A DNA stretch of 64,000 nucleotides from Thermoplasmata archaeon (GTDB lineage Archaea > Thermoplasmatota > Thermoplasmata > Methanomassiliicoccales > Methanomethylophilaceae), in NCBI GenBank assembly GCA_015063125.1, contig SUTB01000001.1, positions 744,001 to 808,000 on the forward strand, written 5' to 3'. A model generated the notes under the pieces. That model did no database searches and was not told the DNA's origin. It worked only from the letters and a program-made list of their open reading frames with translations. Shown here piece by piece: positions 36,881-44,830 of this stretch. The position numbers were made by a program, and so were the translations under genes. Positions within the stretch are counted from its first letter, which is position 1, and every line of letters starts with the position of its first letter.

Positions 36881-36895
36881 TCCTGTGACACAGGA
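36881..36895. promoter_or_regulatory. Palindrome upstream of the dehydrogenase promoter
   Basis: TCCTGTG-A-CACAGGA, a perfect 7+1+7 inverted repeat about 55 bases before the dehydrogenase ATG and just upstream of its TATA box. A candidate operator; no regulator gene is adjacent. Confidence 0.45.
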
Positions 36896-36898
36896 TGG

Positions 36899-36985
36899 AT
36901 GACCAAGGACAATCTGGATTCCATCAAGGTAGTCGAGACCCCCTACAAATCCAACCTCTTGCAGAAGATCTATCGTATCATCTGA
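36899..36985 (+). CDS. Possible 28-residue peptide
   Basis: A short frame (MTKDNLDSIKVVETPYK..., ending YRII then TGA) with GC-rich third positions like real genes here. A TATA-like GATAAAAAG (36858-36866) lies upstream. It ends seven bases before the convergent gene at 36992. It could be a remnant of a longer gene. No homology is recognised. Confidence 0.25.
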   Translation: MTKDNLDSIKVVETPYKSNLLQKIYRII

Positions 36986-36991
36986 GGTGGA

Positions 36992-37591
36992 TCACTGATC
37001 AGGCTTGTAACGCATCCCTTCCACAGGGACTAACGTAACCTTGCACCGACACCCCAGGCAGAACGGAGGGAATTTGGAGTCCTTGCTTCCGAATTCGAAT
37101 TCTTTCCCATCCCAGCATTTGCAGATGGAACAATCGTTCTGGAAACATGATATCACATATCTTGGCCTCCAATCCTCGAAGGTTCCCTGTATCTGTGCTG
37201 CCTCCCTCATCTTCTTCACGGTCCTGCTGTGCGTCAGGATGGTCTGTATGGCTTTGATCTCCAAGGGATCGGCGGTGAAGTACTTGATGAAGAAATCATT
37301 AGGACCGTACTCGCTGCGGCACAGCCTGATCGCCATGTCCTTTGCGTGACGAACCCTATCTTCGCCCAGAGCATCATAGAGATAACGGCAGTCATCGGCT
37401 TCGATTATGTCTGCCTCCGACTCCAGAAACAATGGCGCGTCTAGTGGATCGTGACGTTCGTACTCTTCCAGATAATGATTGTAATCCAATTTGCATTCCA
37501 ATGGGACGTGGTCCTTTTCCGAAGTAACGGGCGCCTCTCCGGAACGAAATATGTGGCCCCGCAGTTTGGATAGATGGGAATCCTTTCCCAT
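36992..37591 (-). CDS. Unknown protein with a C-terminal treble-clef-like Cys motif
   Basis: 199 residues, soluble. The C-terminal 45 residues carry CSICKCWDGKEF, then KFPPFCLGCRCKVTLVP. The arrangement CxxCxxxDGKxF ... PPxxxxCRC is reminiscent of the cysteine motif at the end of phage Mu F-like head morphogenesis proteins. The preceding region (KAIQTILTHSRTVKKM) gives no family. It is flanked by AT-rich spacer, suggesting an isolated acquired gene. Function unknown. Confidence 0.55.
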   Translation of the reverse strand: MGKDSHLSKLRGHIFRSGEAPVTSEKDHVPLECKLDYNHYLEEYERHDPLDAPLFLESEADIIEADDCRYLYDALGEDRVRHAKDMAIRLCRSEYGPNDFFIKYFTADPLEIKAIQTILTHSRTVKKMREAAQIQGTFEDWRPRYVISCFQNDCSICKCWDGKEFEFGSKDSKFPPFCLGCRCKVTLVPVEGMRYKPDQ

Positions 37592-37888
37592 GAAATTTCC
37601 TCTGCATCGGTAGATAAGGAGTTGTCAGCAATCATTCCGATTTAGGGAAAAGTTAGGCGGAATTCTATTAAAAAATTGTACCGCGTTTTCGTTGTTTTGA
37701 AAGTGATGACTACATATTGGATGTATTGTCCAGTATAGTCTTATTGTTCATATTTGACGATGTGAGGATTGTGATAGAATCCTTAGAAGAAGTATAGAGA
37801 CATGAGAAAAATGACCAACAACAAAAACATGCGGTTTTAACGCTCGTTTTTGTCAAGTAAATGGGTAAAGGGTTTGGAGAGGGTACGC
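37592..37888. other. AT-rich intergenic region, no gene seen
   Basis: About 297 bases, clearly AT-richer than the surrounding coding DNA. A frame crossing 37710-38288 on the minus strand is only a shadow of the membrane protein gene. No tRNA or clear terminator hairpin was found. Confidence 0.6.
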
Positions 37889-38578
37889 TCACTGGTGAGC
37901 GATACCCGTCCAGGTGAACCAGCATGCCTTGAAGATCGGTACGCCCTCGATGTTGTTGGCGATGAACTTCTTCATGAAGATCATGGACACGATTCCAAGA
38001 GCGATGATGTCGATCGCCAGGAGGACGAATACGATCATTCCGGGCGTGGACAATCCCAATGCAGGGTTCGCGGTGAAGATCAAAGCTGCTGTAGCCATGA
38101 GGCTTATTCCGGAAACCACTGTCATGAGAGGCTCGATGAGAGCAACGATTCCGACCGCAAGAGTGACGAAGGTCATAGCGAAGATCGCGGTCTGGTTGTT
38201 CATTCCGACCCTGAGGATGGTCTTGTCGAAGTGCTCGAAGTCCACGGGGATCGCGAAAAGCGCGACGATCGTGATGGCAAGAGCACATACGGACAGAATG
38301 ATCGCGAAGCTGCGTCCCTTGGGGTCGTACTCTCCCTCAGCCTTGGGCTTGTCCTTCTTCCTTGCCGCAGGAGGCATGGGCATGTACGGAGGCATATTGG
38401 GATTCATGTTAGGATTCATAGGAGGCGCCTGGTACGGCCTGTTGGGATCGTAGGCGCCGATGCGCTCCACGGGCTCCTGCTGGTGTGTACCGACGGCCTC
38501 TTTGAGATTGGCACCGCAGTTGGCGCAGGTGTCACTCTCTTCAGGATTGTTATAGCCGCATTTTCCGCAGAATGTGAT
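37889..38578 (-). CDS. Zinc-ribbon membrane protein, probably starting at a non-ATG codon
   Basis: 229 residues if started at the ATC at 38578-38576. The N-terminal zinc ribbon TFCGKCGYNNPEESDTCANCG is in frame with the rest, but the only standard start (GTG at 38470) would delete it. An in-frame TAA lies just upstream of the ribbon, so initiation must be between them. A GAGGGG Shine-Dalgarno lies seven bases before the ATC and a TATATATC TATA box about 40 bases upstream. A Pro/Met/Asn-rich linker (about residues 45-75) leads to four membrane helices. Function unknown. Confidence 0.6.
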   Translation of the reverse strand: MTFCGKCGYNNPEESDTCANCGANLKEAVGTHQQEPVERIGAYDPNRPYQAPPMNPNMNPNMPPYMPMPPAARKKDKPKAEGEYDPKGRSFAIILSVCALAITIVALFAIPVDFEHFDKTILRVGMNNQTAIFAMTFVTLAVGIVALIEPLMTVVSGISLMATAALIFTANPALGLSTPGMIVFVLLAIDIIALGIVSMIFMKKFIANNIEGVPIFKACWFTWTGIAHQ

Positions 38579-38717
38579 GTTAATCCCCTCTTTTACTTTA
38601 CGGCAGATAATTTTCTAAAGATATATAATTCCCCCCGCAATCTTTAGATATCTCGCAACATCCAGATATCGCCTCGAACAGGCTCATTATAATAAGCTCG
38701 ACGCATTCCGTACACTC

Positions 38718-39662
38718 ATGTGGGACGGATTGAGGGATTCTCTCGTTGAGGTAATCAAGGAAGCCTCAGAAGGCCAAAGGGTGGGCATCGCATGCTCCGG
38801 AGGATTGGATTCCGGATTGGTCTCCGCTCTCTCCAAGCAGTATGCTGAATCCGTCACGCTCTATACTTGCGGTACAGCCAACGCCTTCGACGTGTCCATG
38901 GCCAAGGACCTCTCCAAGAGGCTCAATCTGCCCTTTGTCCACGCTCAGATATCCAAATCGACCATCGTGGACCTGATCAAGGAATTCATCACCGCCACCG
39001 GCGTTTCGGATCCGTTCACCATCTCCTACGAATTGCAGCTCTTCTGCGTCTGCAAGGAGGCTGAGGAGGAGATCATCATCACCGGCCAGGGGGCGGACGA
39101 ATACTTCATGGGTTGTGCGAAATACGTAGGTCAGACCAGGGAGGAATTCGAGCTTCTGAAGGATGCTGGAGTGGAGAGGCTCATGAACGTCTCCGTCCCC
39201 TGCGAGAAGGCGATCGCGGATTACTTCGGAAAGACGCTCATCTACCCCTATCTTGACGACCGTGTGCTCTCCGAGATATCGGAGATCGATCCGGAGACGC
39301 TCATTCCCGAGGACATGGACTCCAGGAAGCAGGTGCTGAAGGACGTGGCCAGCGACCTAGGGTACGGGTTCCTGGCGGACAGGAAGAAGAAGTCCTCTCA
39401 GTACGGCTCAGGCACCACCGATCTGGTCCGTGCGGTCGCACGCGAGAGAGGGGTTGGGTACGCCAACCTGATCTCCATCCTCTATGATGAGGTCGTCTAC
39501 GGCAGTAAGCAATCCGAAAGAGGTGCTGTCGTGAACGCCAGGATCGATCCCATCATCAAACTGAAAGCCGAGAAGATTCTGATGGAGAAAGGTCTCTCGC
39601 CCTCTGAAGCCATAGAGAAGTTCTACCTGGATGTAATCAAGGCGAACGAGAAAGAGGACTAA
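38718..39662 (+). CDS. Asparagine synthetase-like PP-loop protein fused to a RelB/DinJ-like tail
   Basis: 314 residues. Residues 1-260 are the AsnB C-terminal domain: PP-loop SGGLDSG (about 28-34), SYELQLFCVCKEA, TGQGADEYFMGCAKY and KKKSSQYGSGTTDLVR, clearly paralogous to the gene at 1004. Residues about 270-310 (VVNARIDPIIKLKAEKIL, GLSPSEAIEKFYLDVIKANE) look like the N-terminal ribbon-helix-helix of RelB/DinJ antitoxins. The tail is absent from the paralogue. A TATTATAATAAG-like TATA (38686-38697) supports a leaderless ATG at 38718. No glutaminase domain. Substrate unknown. Confidence 0.75.
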   Translation: MWDGLRDSLVEVIKEASEGQRVGIACSGGLDSGLVSALSKQYAESVTLYTCGTANAFDVSMAKDLSKRLNLPFVHAQISKSTIVDLIKEFITATGVSDPFTISYELQLFCVCKEAEEEIIITGQGADEYFMGCAKYVGQTREEFELLKDAGVERLMNVSVPCEKAIADYFGKTLIYPYLDDRVLSEISEIDPETLIPEDMDSRKQVLKDVASDLGYGFLADRKKKSSQYGSGTTDLVRAVARERGVGYANLISILYDEVVYGSKQSERGAVVNARIDPIIKLKAEKILMEKGLSPSEAIEKFYLDVIKANEKED

Positions 39663-39725
39663 AACCCTTAAAAATTCTGAGAAACCGACGATAAAGGTTA
39701 TCAATGAGGGGGAAATCTTACCATC

Positions 39726-40112
39726 ATGGATTTCTGCCCCAGATGCGGAAGGTACCTCAAGGATGATGAATTCCAGTGTCCCGAATGCGGGAATGTGGTT
39801 CGTCAGATCCCTCACGATGACGTTCGTCCGGACGGCTTCCAGCCAAATGGCAACGAGAACGTCACAATTACCTCCGGGAAGGACATAGTGAAAGCCATAT
39901 TCGACAGATACTTCTTCATAGCGATGGCCATCGGATTCGTCGCGATGTTCGCCGTCACTTACATGTGGGGATTCCACTTCATTCTGTTCTGCATACCGCT
40001 TTTCTTCCCGATGGGAAGAATGAGCATAGGTCCGGGGCTTCTGGCGGGGATGACCGTCGGAAGCTTGACGGCCATCCTCTGGAAGATGTATATAGTCAGC
40101 GCGACAGTGTGA
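39726..40112 (+). CDS. Small zinc-ribbon membrane protein
   Basis: 128 residues. An N-terminal double CxxC zinc ribbon (CPRCGRYLKDDEFQCPECG), a 40-residue hydrophilic linker, and two membrane helices (about residues 62-85 and 95-125). Same plan as the protein at 37889 but shorter. Its last 17 bases overlap the convergent GTPase gene. Role unknown. Confidence 0.65.
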   Translation: MDFCPRCGRYLKDDEFQCPECGNVVRQIPHDDVRPDGFQPNGNENVTITSGKDIVKAIFDRYFFIAMAIGFVAMFAVTYMWGFHFILFCIPLFFPMGRMSIGPGLLAGMTVGSLTAILWKMYIVSATV

Positions 40113-40689
40113 AGTCGTAGAGCTTGTCCATTCCCTCGCCGGTCTTCGCGGACACCGCTTCGACAGGCTTGTCGGGGAAGTTCTCTGCGAACCACTTCCT
40201 GATGTGCTTCACCTGACCGGGCTGCGCCAGATCCACCTTGTTGATCAGGACCAGGTCGGAGCCCGACATCTGCATCTTGTAGAACGCCTCCTTCTTCTCC
40301 AGGAGGGAATCGAACCTCTCCACGTCGGCCAGCCCTATGATTGAACAGGTCTCCTCGTCTATCATGGCCGTGTGCACGAACTGCTTCACCTTGTGAGGAA
40401 GCGCCAAACCCGTGGGCTCTATTATCAGGATGTCGGGGTCGATGTCCCTCTTGATGTTCCTCAGAGTCACCTGAAGGGTACCAACCAACGTACAGCAGAT
40501 GCACCCCTCGGGCAGCTCCGTTGCGCTGTATCCCTCGGCCTTGATGGTCGCACCGTCCACTCCGACCTCGCCCGATTCGTTGACGATGATCGCGGTCTTC
40601 ATCCCCTTGTCCACATAGACCTTCGCCAGGCTGAGCAGCATGGTGGTCTTCCCGCTTCCCAGGAATCCTCCGATTATGAACACGTGCAT
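40096..40689 (-). CDS. CobW/YjiA-family (G3E) GTPase linked to corrinoid activation
   Basis: 197 residues. Walker A is GGFLGSGKT at residues 7-15; the metal-binding CxCC motif (EGCICCTLVG), ILIEPTGLA (G3E Glu) and the base-recognition motif NKVD are all present. It lacks the usual CobW C-terminal domain, so it is a minimal form. G3E proteins deliver metals or help load metallo-cofactors. It is nine bases downstream of ramA on the same strand, so a role in corrinoid protein activation or cobalt/nickel handling is likely but inferred. Confidence 0.82.
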   Translation of the reverse strand: MHVFIIGGFLGSGKTTMLLSLAKVYVDKGMKTAIIVNESGEVGVDGATIKAEGYSATELPEGCICCTLVGTLQVTLRNIKRDIDPDILIIEPTGLALPHKVKQFVHTAMIDEETCSIIGLADVERFDSLLEKKEAFYKMQMSGSDLVLINKVDLAQPGQVKHIRKWFAENFPDKPVEAVSAKTGEGMDKLYDFTLSR

Positions 40690-40698
40690 CTGATCGCC

Positions 40699-42315
40699 TC
40701 AGAAGGTGAGCTTGAGGTTGTCGTACTTGTAGACCTTCTCAGGACAGCTGAACTGACACCTGTAGCAGGCGGTTCCGAGGCAGTTCTTGGTCTTGACGAC
40801 GATCTCCTTGTCATCGGTGACGGTGAGGGCATGCTCGGGGCACTCCTTCTCGCACTTCTTGCATCCTATGCAGCCTTCCATGTGGCCGCGTAGCTCGGTA
40901 CCGATGTCGTGGAGGATGAACAGTCCCCTGTCTCCCAGATCGGGGATGTCACGCTGCACCATCCTGTGGACGGTGGGGGTTCCCTTCGGCTTGGGGAGCT
41001 CCTGGATGCCGGCGATGGCATTGTTCCTGTTGTACATCTCCATGCCCATTCCCTCGTCGCAGACGGCGAGCTCCTGAGTGTAGATCTGCTCGAAGATCGG
41101 GTCCCCGGCGAACATGACGTGGTTGGCGCGGATTCCGTTGGCGATATCCTGGAGGGTGTCCAGAAGCTCGGGGTCCCTGAGGATATCGGTGGCCATGGCC
41201 AGCGAGGTGTTTCCGTACTGATAGATGGTGTTGCATGACGGCGGAAGGAGTCCGACCTCCCTCGCCTTCACAGCATCCACATAGGTTCCGGAGGCTCCGG
41301 CCATGTACATGACGTTGAGGTCGCTGAACTTGATTCCCGCGTGCTCAAGGAGGGTAAAGTGTCCTGCCCTCATGGCACCGATGGCCTTCATGGCCTCGGA
41401 GATGTCATGGGAGTCGATGTAGATGCCATCCTGGAGATGCATCTTACCGTCGGAGGTTGTGAGCTTTCCCTTCCTCCAGATGTGGCAGTCCAAGGCTGCT
41501 GCGACGGCTGCGATGACTCCGGTTCCGGTGATACCGATGGCCTTTCCGCTCATCGGACCCTCTTCCTTGACCGTCTCCAGCGCGAAATCGCACCTGTCTC
41601 CGTTCTCGGGGATTATGTCGTCATTGAGGACCTTACAGATGTATTGGAAATCATACTCCAGATCGGATATCGCCCCAGGTCCTGCGAGCATACCGCATTT
41701 GATGGACTGTCCCTCCATGGCCGGTCCCGCCGCAGCGGATCCGGTGTAGATGTCGTCGCCGATCTTCAGCGCCATCTCGGCGTTGGTTCCGTAATCAGTG
41801 ACCAGACAGTTCTCCTTCTGCTCTAGGAATCCGCTCTTGTACATCATAGCTAGGGCGTCGGCTCCGATCTCGTGCCTGATCGCGGGAGGGACACATAGCT
41901 CGCATCCGTCCTTGACATTCAGTCCAACATCGACCGCTGAGAACACTCCCGCATCCCTCTTCTGTGCGACGATCCCTCTGGCCTTGTGAGCATTCTCTCC
42001 GGCGAAAGCGAGGTCATCCACAGGGATTCCTTGGAATAATGATAATTGGATAGGGTTACCGCAGATGCTGACCCTCTCTACCTGTTTGAGATCCACACCG
42101 AGCGTAGCGATCAGCTTGTTGACCGTATCCATCAATATCTTGTGGGCCGTGTCAGTTCCTGCATTGATGCAGAAAGTGAGATGGTCCATGATGTTGGCTC
42201 CGGGCAGCGGATGACATTCCGTGACCGAAGTGGACAGGATCTTTCCGGTGGAGAGGTCTACTGCGTGGCCCCTCGTTCCGCTGGTACCGATATCCAAAGA
42301 AATTCCGTAGCTCAT
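40699..42315 (-). CDS. ramA: Corrinoid protein reductive activator RamA
   Basis: 538 residues. The N-terminus is an actin/ASKHA-like ATPase (SYGISLDIGTSGTRGHAVDLSTG) as in RamA/RACo (DUF4445) proteins; LVTDYGTNAEMAL and TGTGVIAAVAAAL follow. The C-terminus carries two [4Fe-4S] motifs, CIGCKKCEKECP and CLGTACYRCQFSCP. RamA uses ATP to reduce inactive Co(II) corrinoid methyltransferase partners to Co(I). It is divergent from mtaC-mtaB, its expected client. A good Shine-Dalgarno (AGAAGGAG) precedes the ATG, and a GCCG-GAAA-CGGC hairpin lies just before it. Confidence 0.93.
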   Translation of the reverse strand: MSYGISLDIGTSGTRGHAVDLSTGKILSTSVTECHPLPGANIMDHLTFCINAGTDTAHKILMDTVNKLIATLGVDLKQVERVSICGNPIQLSLFQGIPVDDLAFAGENAHKARGIVAQKRDAGVFSAVDVGLNVKDGCELCVPPAIRHEIGADALAMMYKSGFLEQKENCLVTDYGTNAEMALKIGDDIYTGSAAAGPAMEGQSIKCGMLAGPGAISDLEYDFQYICKVLNDDIIPENGDRCDFALETVKEEGPMSGKAIGITGTGVIAAVAAALDCHIWRKGKLTTSDGKMHLQDGIYIDSHDISEAMKAIGAMRAGHFTLLEHAGIKFSDLNVMYMAGASGTYVDAVKAREVGLLPPSCNTIYQYGNTSLAMATDILRDPELLDTLQDIANGIRANHVMFAGDPIFEQIYTQELAVCDEGMGMEMYNRNNAIAGIQELPKPKGTPTVHRMVQRDIPDLGDRGLFILHDIGTELRGHMEGCIGCKKCEKECPEHALTVTDDKEIVVKTKNCLGTACYRCQFSCPEKVYKYDNLKLTF

Positions 42316-42388
42316 CTTATCTCCTTCTAGCCGTTTCCGGCCCTACTATTTTGATAATCTTCTTCATGTGATATAAAACCAGATAACA

Positions 42389-42535
42389 TTGGATGGATAG
42401 AAATGATGAGTGCTCAATTATTTTGTTGTTTTGGTCAATAATATATAAAGATACTATCCATATTTTATATACTTCGGCAGGATAAACCATCCATCCATCC
42501 AACTCGTTATATAGGTACTAGACACATCCAACTAA
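42389..42535. promoter_or_regulatory. Divergent ramA/mtaCB control region with repeated CATCCAACT motif
   Basis: The 270-base region between ramA and mtaC is AT-rich. TTGGATGGAT (42389-42398) and ATCCATCCAA (42493-42502) form a ten-base inverted repeat 94 bases apart. CATCCAACT occurs at 42496-42504 and 42525-42533, flanking the mtaC TATA box GTTATATAGG (42505-42514). For ramA, TTTTATATCAC on the minus strand (about 42365-42375) is the nearest TATA. Confidence 0.6.
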
Positions 42536-42585
42536 CCGTAGGAAGTTGGGCAAGCAGCTTCCGAAAAATAATAGGAGGAAAAAGA

Positions 42586-43365
42586 ATGATTGATTATAGC
42601 AAAGTCGACTTCTCGAAGATCCTCAAGCGCTACGATGTTGAGGCTCAGAACGAGACAACACCCGAGGCAGTCGCCAAGGCAATGCTTCCTAAAGACCCCG
42701 TCCTTTACAAAGTGGCGGACTGCGTCCTTTACATGAAATTCAAGGACGTCGGACCGGCAGTTTCAGAGGCACTGAAGACGAAGGATGCATTGGATATAAT
42801 CAACAACGGACTGGTAGTTGGAATGGAGTGTGTCGCGAAACTGTACGCAGAGCACATCTACTACCTGCCCGAGATCATGATGGCGGCAAAGACAATGGAG
42901 ATCGGAATCGCACTCGCAGAGAAGCAGATCCCCGGTGGAAGGTCCACCAAGGGAACTGTCGTCATGCATGCGGCCGAGGGAGACCCCCACGACATTGGAA
43001 AGAACATCGCTGCTGTTATGATGAGGTCGTCCGGATACACAGTCATTGACATGGGTAAGGATGTGGCTGTAGACGACGTCGTTGCCAAGGTGAAGGAAGT
43101 CAAACCCTTCATGGTCACCGGTACCGCACTTATGACCACCACTATGACCGCATTCCCACGCGCAGCAGCAAAGCTCGTCTCAGCAGGCATCAACATCCCG
43201 TTCATGGCTGCTGGTGGAGCAGTTAACAGGGACTTCTCCGAGTCATTCGACTTGGGAATCTACTCTGAGAAGGCACCTCAGACTCCCCCGATCGCTGACA
43301 AGGTCCTCGAGGGATACGACTGGAGGAAGATCAGGGAAGAGTGGGACCACATTGTAGGAGCGTGA
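42586..43365 (+). CDS. mtaC: Methanol corrinoid protein MtaC
   Basis: 259 residues. An N-terminal helical cap (about residues 1-120) precedes the B12-binding domain with the base-off His motif GDPHDIGKNI (His at residue 135) and the later GTALMTTTM and AAGGAVN loops. It carries the methyl group from methanol between MtaB and a MtaA methyltransferase to coenzyme M. The leader of about 45 bases contains a GGAAG...CTTCC hairpin and an AGGAGG Shine-Dalgarno. MtaB follows five bases downstream. Confidence 0.96.
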   Translation: MIDYSKVDFSKILKRYDVEAQNETTPEAVAKAMLPKDPVLYKVADCVLYMKFKDVGPAVSEALKTKDALDIINNGLVVGMECVAKLYAEHIYYLPEIMMAAKTMEIGIALAEKQIPGGRSTKGTVVMHAAEGDPHDIGKNIAAVMMRSSGYTVIDMGKDVAVDDVVAKVKEVKPFMVTGTALMTTTMTAFPRAAAKLVSAGINIPFMAAGGAVNRDFSESFDLGIYSEKAPQTPPIADKVLEGYDWRKIREEWDHIVGA

Positions 43366-43370
43366 GTAAA

Positions 43371-44762
43371 ATGGCAAAGTACACAAAGATGGCATACGAC
43401 AGTGCAGAAGAGATGGTATTCGGACACGCAAAGGAGCCCATTTCCTACGGATTCGGAATCAAGGTCGGAGCCGGCAGAGTCATACCCGAGCTCAACTACG
43501 GACCCAGGCCCGGATCTGAGGCTTCGCCCGAGAAACTCAGGAAGGAGTACGTTGACTACATCTCGAAGGATGTCCTCAACAGGTGTGTAACACTCGGATT
43601 CCCCGACGTCCAGCTGGAGACCGAGTGGATCTCCCAGATGGGAGACCCCAAGATGTCGACTCCCGTCGTAGAGGGACAGAAGGCAATCTGCGAGAAGTTC
43701 CACGAGGAGTACGGAATCAACTGTGCAGTAAGGCAGACCATCCCTGACCAGCGTGAGGCTGAGGAGGGATACAGGCCCGGAATGGGCGGAAAGCACAGCT
43801 ACCCTGAGCACCTGTTCGGATGCGCGGAAGTCGCATGTGAGAACGGAGCAGACGTCCTGTCCTGTGAGACTCTCGGAGGAAAGGAGTTGGGAGACTACGC
43901 GACCACCAACGGAGATATCGTCGCATTCCTCTTCGGAATCGGATACCTCGGATCCATCGATATGGAGTACGTGTGGAAGGAGTTCGTCAACATCGCAAAG
44001 AAGAACAAGACCGTGGCAGGAGGAGACACCAACTGTTCCGGAGCGAACACCTCGATGTTCATGGCCGGTGGAATGCTGGACCAGGATGTCCAGAGGACCT
44101 ACTCTGCGGTTACCCGTGCCATCTCGGCAGCAAGGACCCTTGTTGCATGGGAGCAGGGAGCATCCGGACCTGACAAGGACTGCGGTTACGAGGGACCTAT
44201 CTGTAAGGCCATCGCCGGAAAGCCCTGTGCTCAGGAGGGAAAGAACTGTCAGTGCGCACACGCTGATCTTCAGGGTAACCTGATGGCTCAGGTCTGCGAC
44301 CTGTGGTCCAACGAGTCCATCGAGTACCACCCCGAATTCGGAGGAACCTCAGTCCAGTGCTGGATGGGATCCCTCGGATACGAGGTCGCTCTGATGAACA
44401 CCGCTATCCAGACCGGAAAGCAGAAGGATCTCAGGGACCTGTACATGATCACCGACAGGGAGAGAGGACCTGAGGGACACATCCTCGCATACGACAATGC
44501 CTACGAGATCGGAAAGGCGATCGTCTCTGAGGGTAACAACTACTACCTCAGGGCAAAGGCAGCCGGACTCAAGGCCGCAGAGCTCATCAAGGCTCACAAC
44601 GACGCCAAAGAGCTCCAGCTCACCAGGAAGCAGAGGGAAGTCCTCGAGGGAATCATCAAGGACCTCTCCGCACTGCCTGACGACGAGGACAAGTTCTTCG
44701 AGTACTGCTGCAAGAAATACGCAGACGTACCCAACTTCAACCTGAAGAACTACGGACTCTGA
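43371..44762 (+). CDS. mtaB: Methanol:corrinoid methyltransferase MtaB
   Basis: 463 residues, starting MAKYTKMAYDS, standard length. The zinc site residues of MtaB can be seen: Glu in the KHSYPEHLFGCAEVA region, Cys in GGDTNCSGAN, and Cys within GKPCAQEGKNC. It transfers the methanol methyl group to MtaC-bound Co(I). No in-frame TAG occurs; MtaB is not a pyrrolysine enzyme. The ATG at 43371 is chosen over an upstream frame start inside mtaC. This is the primary energy-generating substrate entry in the window. Confidence 0.97.
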   Translation: MAKYTKMAYDSAEEMVFGHAKEPISYGFGIKVGAGRVIPELNYGPRPGSEASPEKLRKEYVDYISKDVLNRCVTLGFPDVQLETEWISQMGDPKMSTPVVEGQKAICEKFHEEYGINCAVRQTIPDQREAEEGYRPGMGGKHSYPEHLFGCAEVACENGADVLSCETLGGKELGDYATTNGDIVAFLFGIGYLGSIDMEYVWKEFVNIAKKNKTVAGGDTNCSGANTSMFMAGGMLDQDVQRTYSAVTRAISAARTLVAWEQGASGPDKDCGYEGPICKAIAGKPCAQEGKNCQCAHADLQGNLMAQVCDLWSNESIEYHPEFGGTSVQCWMGSLGYEVALMNTAIQTGKQKDLRDLYMITDRERGPEGHILAYDNAYEIGKAIVSEGNNYYLRAKAAGLKAAELIKAHNDAKELQLTRKQREVLEGIIKDLSALPDDEDKFFEYCCKKYADVPNFNLKNYGL

Positions 44763-44783
44763 TCTGTAAAACCTTAAACTAAA

Positions 44784-44803
44784 GCCCGGCAGAGATGCCG
44801 GGC
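44784..44803 (+). terminator. Strong hairpin between mtaB and the next gene
   Basis: GCCCGGCA (44784-44791), loop GAGA, TGCCGGGC (44796-44803). No T-tract follows, so it may stabilise or process the mtaCB mRNA 3' end rather than terminate transcription. Confidence 0.6.
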
Positions 44804-44830
44804 AACACCAATTTTCGGAGGTTGTACTTC

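Noticed and set aside
37710-38288. 192-residue frame on the minus strand
   Set aside because: Low-complexity, Arg/His-rich shadow of the zinc-ribbon membrane protein in another frame.
43371-44762. MtaB as a pyrrolysine-containing methyltransferase
   Set aside because: No in-frame TAG; the sequence is the methanol-specific MtaB family, which uses zinc and not pyrrolysine.
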